In this document: piece after piece, positions 1 through 64,000 of the stretch
Layout of the letters: every line of letters begins with the position of its first letter
Position numbering within the stretch: the first letter of the stretch is position 1
Source: Amorphochlora amoebiformis
Lineage: Eukaryota; Cercozoa; Chlorarachniophyceae
Reading direction: 5' to 3'
DNA: 64,000 bases
Assembly (NCBI GenBank): GCA_054601695.1
Contig: BAAHQB010000033.1
Location: 186,001 to 250,000 of the forward strand
Position numbers and translations under genes: made by a program
The notes under the pieces: model-generated
The model's database searches: none
Told to the model about the DNA's origin: nothing
What the model saw: the letters and a program-made list of their open reading frames with translations, nothing else

Positions 1-57
1 TAATATAAGATATATGTATATATGTAATATAAGATATATGGAATAACTGTGAGATAT

Positions 58-458
58 GTTATTACCGGACTTCATGTGCATATATATATATGTTTATATA
101 TGTAATATAAGATATATGTATATATGTAATATAAGATATATGTATATATGTAATATAAGATATATGGAATAACTGTGAGATATGTTATTACCGGACTTCA
201 TGTGTATATATATATATGTTTATATATGTAATATAAGATATATGTATACATGTAATATAAGATATATGTATATATGTAATATAAGATATATGGAATAACA
301 GTGAGATATGTTATTACCGGACTTCATGTATGTATATATATATATGTTTATATATGTAATATAAGATATATGTATATATGTAATATAAGATATATGTATA
401 TAGTTAAAATAAGATATATGGAATAAGAGTGAGATATGTTATTACCGGACTTCATGTA
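58..458 (-). repeat. 3'-edge echoes of ABC-F exon 582-630 (four copies)
   Basis: The unit of about 126 bp contains the last 12 nt of the exon (CATGAAGTCCG), the donor GTAATAACATATCTCAC and TA sequence. Copies sit at 58-80, 184-204, 310-330 and 438-458, with the intact exon at 582. All keep the same CCG|GTAATAAC junction. Confidence 0.9.
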
Positions 459-581
459 TGTATATATATATATATATATATGTTTATATATGTAATATAA
501 GATATATGTATATATGTAATATAAGATATATGTATATATGTAAAATAAGATATATGGAATAAGAGTGAGATATGTTATTAC

Positions 582-27480
<26,899 letters not shown>

Positions 27481-27572
27481 CTATGTATATATATAGATAT
27501 ATATATATATATATATGTAAATATACATATAAATTATATATTTATATATATATATGTATATATATATATATG

Positions 27573-27633
<61 letters not shown>

Positions 27634-27634
27634 A

Positions 27635-27667
<33 letters not shown>

Positions 27668-27716
27668 TATATATATATTGTATATTATATATATTTACAT
27701 ATATATATATATATAC

Positions 27717-27759
<43 letters not shown>

Positions 27760-27760
27760 G

Positions 27761-27914
27761 GGATATGGGTTCTTTCCTAGGACTATTGCTTATGATTGTT
27801 TATAAATATAAATGTGTTTATGTGCATGTATGTATATATATATATATATACATTATACATACATATATATATATATATATGAAGTTATATAGGGATATGG
27901 GTCCTTTCCTAGAA
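27761..27914 (-). repeat. 5'-edge echoes of ABC-F exon 27435-27480 (two copies)
   Basis: 27761-27780 and 27890-27912 carry CTAG|GAAAG(A/G)ACCCATATCCC, acceptor plus exon start. The intact exon is 0.3-0.4 kb downstream in transcript order. Confidence 0.9.
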
Positions 27915-27941
27915 GTATTGATGTATATATTGTATTCAATT

Positions 27942-28030
<89 letters not shown>

Positions 28031-28231
28031 AATATATATATATATATATATGTATATATGCATATATATCACATAATATGATTACAACAAATACACATAT
28101 CACATATGTATGTAGCGAATATACTACCATACGAATCATGCATACAAACACACACACACACGCACACAAAACACAAAATCACACATACAAGATACACACA
28201 CATACTCTCAAATAAAAAAATACGTAAAAAC

Positions 28232-28337
28232 CTGAATCGAACCCATATTCCTTCCACCCCCCACACCTTCCCAAAATCGGATACCCCTTCCCAGCAGCGG
28301 TACCCTACCCCGGCGCGCGAAAACAGGGCCCCTCAGC
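28232..28337 (-). CDS. Possible 5' exon of the ABC-F gene (Arg/Gly-rich leader)
   Basis: One frame is open from the acceptor TGCTAG to the donor ATTCAG|GTTTTTAC and ends ...GGGRNMGSIQ. Its phase-0 end fits the phase-0 start of exon 27435-27480 (ERTHIPHSQIPFGDT). The content is basic and Gly-rich, as in a transit-type leader, but there is no homology I recognise. Translation could begin at the Met in NMGSIQ. Confidence 0.4.
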
Positions 28338-28436
28338 CTAGCAACAGTACCCCCCTGACGCATCGGTGCCGCGAAACTCTAATATTTTTTTATAATTTAT
28401 CGCCATGGGGACTGAAGGAAAGGTTTGGGGGGGTAC

Positions 28437-28653
28437 CTGGCTGCATAGCCCCAGGAGCAAGATCATCGCACTTTCCGCGCAATTTCCGAGGAATATTCGC
28501 ATTGTAGACACTTGTTAGTCCCCCCCCCTTTCCGAAATTCGAGAAAATATTGGTTACGTAGTTGGCTACGTATCCTGGAAACTCGGAAAGGTGGAGGGTG
28601 GCCAGAAGTCGGCTATGGGTTCCGAAGGTCCCGGAATCCAGACAGGATGTCAT
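28437..28653 (-). CDS. Possible first exon or 5' leader, minus strand
   Basis: An open frame starts at an ATG (MTSCLDSGTFGTHS...) and reaches a plausible donor CCAG|GTACC (...CDDLAPGAMQP). It lies upstream of the ABC-F exons in a non-repetitive, GC-richer block. The phase does not fit exon 28232-28337 without another exon. The plus strand is also open here, so assignment is weak. Confidence 0.22.
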
Positions 28654-28865
28654 CCAGAGTGACAAGTCACGTTTGCTTGTCACTCCCGGTGACAGAAAAT
28701 TCACCGGCTACGAAGCCCGCCTGGTGCCTAGAAGTGATATGGGGTGGGGGATAGGGCGGAGCGGAGGAAATTGAAAGAGAAGGGGGGGGGACAGTCTAGC
28801 GCGGAGAGGAGGGGAATGGTATTAGGGGAGGGGGGGGGAGGGTGTAGCTCGTGGGTGGGTGGGTC

Positions 28866-29017
28866 GGAATAATGTGACCGATTTGGGAAGACATTCGCGT
28901 GTATATATTTTATAATAAGTGTTTGCGACATATTATATATGTATGTATATATATATTTATATATACACACATACATACACATGTGTGTGTGTGTGTGTGT
29001 GTATGCGTAATGCTATG

Positions 29018-29066
<49 letters not shown>

Positions 29067-29130
29067 TATGTGTAAATATATATGTATGTATATGTGTGTA
29101 TTATATATTATATATATATATATATATATT
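28866..29130. other. TA and TG tracts between divergent genes
   Basis: Low-complexity AT-rich sequence with CACA/TGTG runs; no exon, RNA gene or echo seen. Confidence 0.6.
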
Positions 29131-29141
29131 CGAAGGTTATA
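28920..29141. promoter_or_regulatory. Inferred bidirectional promoter between ABC-F and methyltransferase genes
   Basis: The ABC-F gene reads left from about 28 kb and the methyltransferase reads right from an ATG at 29142. The interval holds TA and TG tracts and no exon. The shared-promoter role is inferred only from the divergent layout; I see no defined motif. Confidence 0.3.
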
Positions 29142-43478
<14,337 letters not shown>

Positions 43479-43940
43479 CAAGCTTGAGTTTCGTGGCATT
43501 TATAAGCGACTTAAAAATGCAAATGATTAAAAGTTTTGAGATATATCATTCTAAAGCAGCCTTGTACTATGGTGCTTCCGAAGTTCTTTACGATCATTTA
43601 GATGATGGAAAAGGAAATCCAGGAGTGTCACTACTTAATTATTACTATCGCGAATTCCGCGCGGGCGAAGGCTCGCCATCAATCCTCGGAACAGGGTGAA
43701 ATATCACTTGTTAAGCGACTAGAGCGATGACGATTAATCGGTTTGTTGGCTGACTTAACAAGGTCTCTGGCTAGTGTCATAGCCCAAGAGCACCGGTACT
43801 GTACCGTTCTGTAATTATAAATTTACTAAATCATTAACTCAATATGGCATGTCCCAGATGTCGTACTCGTACTTATACATAGTTATACACTAGTAACGCC
43901 CAGTGGCGTCTTGATATTTTTTTAAATAGTGTGATGAATA
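43479..43940. other. Non-repetitive block downstream of the methyltransferase stop
   Basis: Normal-complexity sequence follows the TGA at 43476-43478. An overlapping alternative plus frame is open to about 43699 (...[18 protein letters not shown]), but its upstream part is a frame shadow of the last exon. This is most likely 3' UTR and intergenic sequence; no signal beyond that is seen. Confidence 0.4.
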
Positions 43941-44126
43941 CTATAATTTAATTGCTCTGTTTGAAAGCGGCCTACCGTCTAGACCGTAGAATCTACAGAT
44001 CTCAGACGTATCTACTTTTTTCCATCTACAGATCTCAGAGGCATGAGACGTATCTACTTTTCCCATGGCCTTGGCCACATGAGTTTTTTTTACAATCTTT
44101 GAAAGTAATCCAGTTGTTTTCACCAT
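43941..44126 (-). CDS. Small ORF, 61 codons, unknown
   Basis: Starts ATG GTG AAA ACA (MVKTTGLLSKIVKKTHVAKA) and ends at TAG. The middle contains an imperfect internal duplication (KVDTS...EICR twice), visible in the DNA as two copies of a unit of about 27 nt. The block lacks TA repeats. It could be a single-exon gene, the last exon of a gene, or chance. I do not recognise it. Confidence 0.25.
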   Translation of the reverse strand: MVKTTGLLSKIVKKTHVAKAMGKVDTSHASEICRWKKVDTSEICRFYGLDGRPLSNRAIKL

Positions 44127-44139
44127 CTTAAAATCCTAA

Positions 44140-44168
44140 ACAACATATGTCATGTACAATATTGTGTG

Positions 44169-44212
<44 letters not shown>

Positions 44213-44222
44213 ATATTCGTCG

Positions 44223-44316
<94 letters not shown>

Positions 44317-44504
44317 ATATATATGATACATACATATATATATATATATATACACACATATATATATGTATAGGCATATAATATACACACACACATATAT
44401 ATATATACATATATATACACATAATATATGTACATAGTGTATTTGTATACACATTGTATAATTATGTAACATAAATGTCACAGACAATATGATATATATA
44501 TATG

Positions 44505-44546
<42 letters not shown>

Positions 44547-44578
44547 GTGTATATTTGTTATGTATGCATTATTGCATG

Positions 44579-44612
<34 letters not shown>

Positions 44613-44636
44613 CATGCAATAATGCATACATAACAA

Positions 44637-44674
<38 letters not shown>

Positions 44675-44761
44675 TATATAATATATATATATATATATGT
44701 GATATATATATATATATATATACATAATATGCATATATATATATATATATTACATGTTATA

Positions 44762-44799
<38 letters not shown>

Positions 44800-44939
44800 A
44801 TATATGCATATATATATATACACATATATATAAATATATTAATGTATACATACATAAATATAATAACCTTTATATACACATACATACATATATATGTGCA
44901 TGTATATTATATATATATATATATATATATATGTTACAT

Positions 44940-44970
<31 letters not shown>

Positions 44971-45016
44971 ATATCTCAATATGTTATATTATTCACACAT
45001 ACATATATACCTATAT

Positions 45017-45067
<51 letters not shown>

Positions 45068-45120
45068 ATATGTGTGTGTTTGTATACGCGTATGTACGTA
45101 CTTGTATACAATTTTGACAT
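44140..45120. repeat. (TA)n block, no gene seen
   Basis: About 1 kb of TA sequence. It contains one perfect inverted repeat: TGTTATGTATGCATTATTGC at 44567-44586 is matched in reverse by the segment near 44611-44637 across a (TA) loop. Confidence 0.8.
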
Positions 45121-45144
45121 GTTCGTGCCATTGGATTTAACACT

Positions 45145-47013
<1,869 letters not shown>

Positions 47014-48451
47014 CTAAACCGCAGTTATGGCTGTGCCATTGGGAATGTTCACCAGCAGCAGTTATGCAGCTATGAGGTCCTCGTGCTATGCAGAAACTTG
47101 CATGTCGGTGGTCTCATTCTTGTCAAGGATACCCAAAGGAGCCTTAAAACTTCACCCATAGATATCTTTCTTGGAGCTCCTTGCCATACTTTATCAGAAG
47201 TATCTTGCACTGTATGTACACCAGCGCCGTTAGTCTTTGAATAAGTGCATCATCGCATTTACATACCGTACTACCGGTGCATGATCGTCAACTTTGCGCC
47301 TTCGCTCAGCCGGTCTATTCTCCGAGCCGCCATTCTCTTGGGTTGCTTCCTTTTATTAGAGGGTTAAGAGGGACAATATAGGGTTTTCACCTCAAATTCA
47401 CCCAAAAATGGCCGAAGGCCCGACTGATCCTCGCATTCCTCGCGCCCACTTCGCCAGCTGTGTTCCCGCGTCCTCACAAGTCAGCAGCATTCCAGATGCC
47501 TATTCCACAGCTCTCCATGGCCCGTGTTCATCGAAAATACAAACGTGGGAATTCCAGAGAAATCAAGGCTACGCCGCGAAACATCAACGAAGCCGCGCAG
47601 CAAAATACCATCTGGTCTCGATGCCCCGCGCGGAAAAGCCACACAAACCTCACCCTTCTGCTCAAGAATATGTGTACTGGTCGGTCCGCCAAGATGAAGC
47701 CCTGTCCATAAGAACAGTCCCGACTCTACGTAAACGAATCTTCTAGGCCTTTTCAGCGCAAGGGTACACTGCATAGCCATCTTCACCTCGGTCTAAGATT
47801 TTCATCTAGTCTAGTTGTTATTAAAACAAACACGTTGTTAAAGCAAATATAATAAACGGTCCATCGTCACCTGTACGCACAATCTGATTTAAATTTCCAG
47901 TTTATCAGAGAATTCAAACAGTTTTCATAACCTGCACCTTCGAATTCGCGCCAATTTCGAGACAAATGCAAATCTACATGCACTAGACACACTCACGGCC
48001 TCAACATATTTACACCTAGCAGCGGGCTCAGACACGCATGGTAGTCCGTCTGTGTTCTGTATCTAGTGTGTAGAGTCACTATCTCTAGATCTAGACTATA
48101 GACTAGATAGACTATAGATACACAGCTGTGTAGACACTGACTAGTCTGCTCTAGGTGCTTTAGATAATCTCTAGAGTCTAGGTAGTCTACTACACTACGG
48201 TCAATAGTCGCCCTAAACGGCACGTACTAGACTAGCTCTAGTAGCTAGACGTAATAACTAGATAAGTCGCGAGTACACTTCCAGACATTGTCTCAAGTAT
48301 ATTGCAATCACAAGATAGAGTATAGCGAAAAACATATACATTACGTACTGGACGTAGCGTCGCGACACTATTTTAAAATTAAATATTGAACAGTGACTAG
48401 TACTTTTATCACATCCGAAGCCTGTTAGAATGTCGGCGGCATCAAATAAGC

Positions 48452-58782
<10,331 letters not shown>

Positions 58783-59219
58783 CTGACACCGACATACTCA
58801 GGACACTGGAATTGCGCAGGGTTGTTTTACAACTTCTCTTCACCTTCACGGTGGGCTTGTTGGCAAACGCGCGGGCGAGGCTGGGAATGCGAACTGAGGT
58901 GCGGGCATGGTCACAGTTATTCTCTACCCGGGGTCCGCGTGGGATGCGAGGTACCTGCACGGGCGGAGTACATTGCGGGGCGTGGAATCTGCACGGCGTT
59001 CAGATTTCGGAAGACGTAGTGGTGTGACGGGGCCGAGTCTCATGGGAGACATTATCGTGACATACTACCATTTCACGAAGAATACTCTCCTTGGTTTTGT
59101 TTACCCTACTATACTCCAATATTAGAGGGTAAAATTCTTCATATATCTTAATATTGATATCCAGATATCAATAAATGTAATATAGCGAATATACTACAGG
59201 TCATCAGACCACACGTGCA
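58783..59219. promoter_or_regulatory. Leader exons and inferred bidirectional promoter between serC and the 59.2-kb gene
   Basis: serC reads left from about 58.8-59.06 kb and the next gene reads right from the ATG at 59220. The segment is GC-rich and non-repetitive up to about 59040, then AT-rich (59041-59219). Several frames are open on both strands in the GC-rich part. The promoter role is inferred from layout only. Confidence 0.3.
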
Positions 59220-63761
<4,542 letters not shown>

Positions 63762-63814
63762 GTGAGTCTTTGTAATATTATTCGTGCAGGAACCGTATGT
63801 GTGAATGTAAATAT

Positions 63815-63857
<43 letters not shown>

Positions 63858-64000
63858 TATATATTATATACATATATATATATATATATATATGTATGTA
63901 TATATAAGTGCGCGTATGTGTATTTATATGCATCTAAGTATTATATATTATATGCATATTTTACCTATAATGTATGTATTATATAACTAGTCATATCTAC

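Noticed and set aside
28106-28774. Plus-strand coding gene in the divergent block
   Set aside because: Frames are open on both strands because the block is GC-richer. No splice-consistent connection to the methyltransferase start was found.
43941-44126. Complex I subunit (NDUFA5-like), suggested by VKTTGLL
   Set aside because: The similarity ends after about seven residues; the rest does not fit that family.
47408-47746. 112-codon plus-strand gene
   Set aside because: The start context is good, but two other long frames overlap it and I see no homology. Left as part of an unresolved block.

Overview
This is nuclear DNA of a eukaryote, almost certainly a protist and probably a plastid-bearing alga; I cannot name the species. 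By eye roughly nine tenths of the window is low-complexity sequence: (TA)n tracts, TTAGGG/CCCTAA telomere-type arrays, GA/CT tracts and one run of about 104 C. None of the long ORFs in these repeats (Tyr-Ile, Arg-Glu, Ser-Leu, Gly-Leu polymers) is a gene. The genes are hidden between them as micro-exons of about 10 to 110 nt. I found them by reading each non-repetitive island on both strands, looking for AG|...|GT boundaries, and requiring that codon phase carry from island to island.

Four long spliced genes can be assembled. (1) An ABC-F ATPase (two ABC domains) runs on the minus strand from about 27.5 kb off the left edge: 30 exons, 1,697 nt of coding sequence in 26.9 kb, every phase matching. 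(2) A protein arginine methyltransferase-like enzyme runs on the plus strand, 29142-43478: 19 exons, 334 codons plus stop, apparently complete. (3) Phosphoserine aminotransferase (serC type) runs on the minus strand, 58782-48452: 18 firm exons plus a short proposed terminal one. (4) A plus-strand gene with a secretory/transit-like leader starts at 59220 and runs off the right edge: 12 exons, product not recognised. A small minus-strand gene (three exons, stop at 45145) lies between genes 2 and 3.

Layout: ABC-F and the methyltransferase are divergent around 28.3-29.1 kb; serC and the unknown gene are divergent around 58.8-59.2 kb; 43.5-48.4 kb is a convergent or intergenic block. The ABC-F protein (ribosome-associated ATPase family), serine biosynthesis and protein methylation are housekeeping functions with no evident pathway link.

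The main discovery is a rule about how the introns grew. Many exons are flanked by tandem 'echoes' of their own edge: copies of the last 12-50 nt of the exon plus its donor lie downstream, or copies of the acceptor plus the first 12-55 nt lie upstream. Tandem duplications spanning splice junctions have inflated the introns, leaving ladders of near-identical splice sites (up to nine extra copies). Two further rules: TA tracts and telomere-type repeats often run right up to the splice sites and supply them (GTATATA..., ...TATATAG, GTTAGGG, ...CCCTAG), and GA/CT tracts are always pyrimidine on the sense strand of the gene they sit in. A dispersed element of about 43 bp sits inside the telomere-type arrays in about 12 copies.
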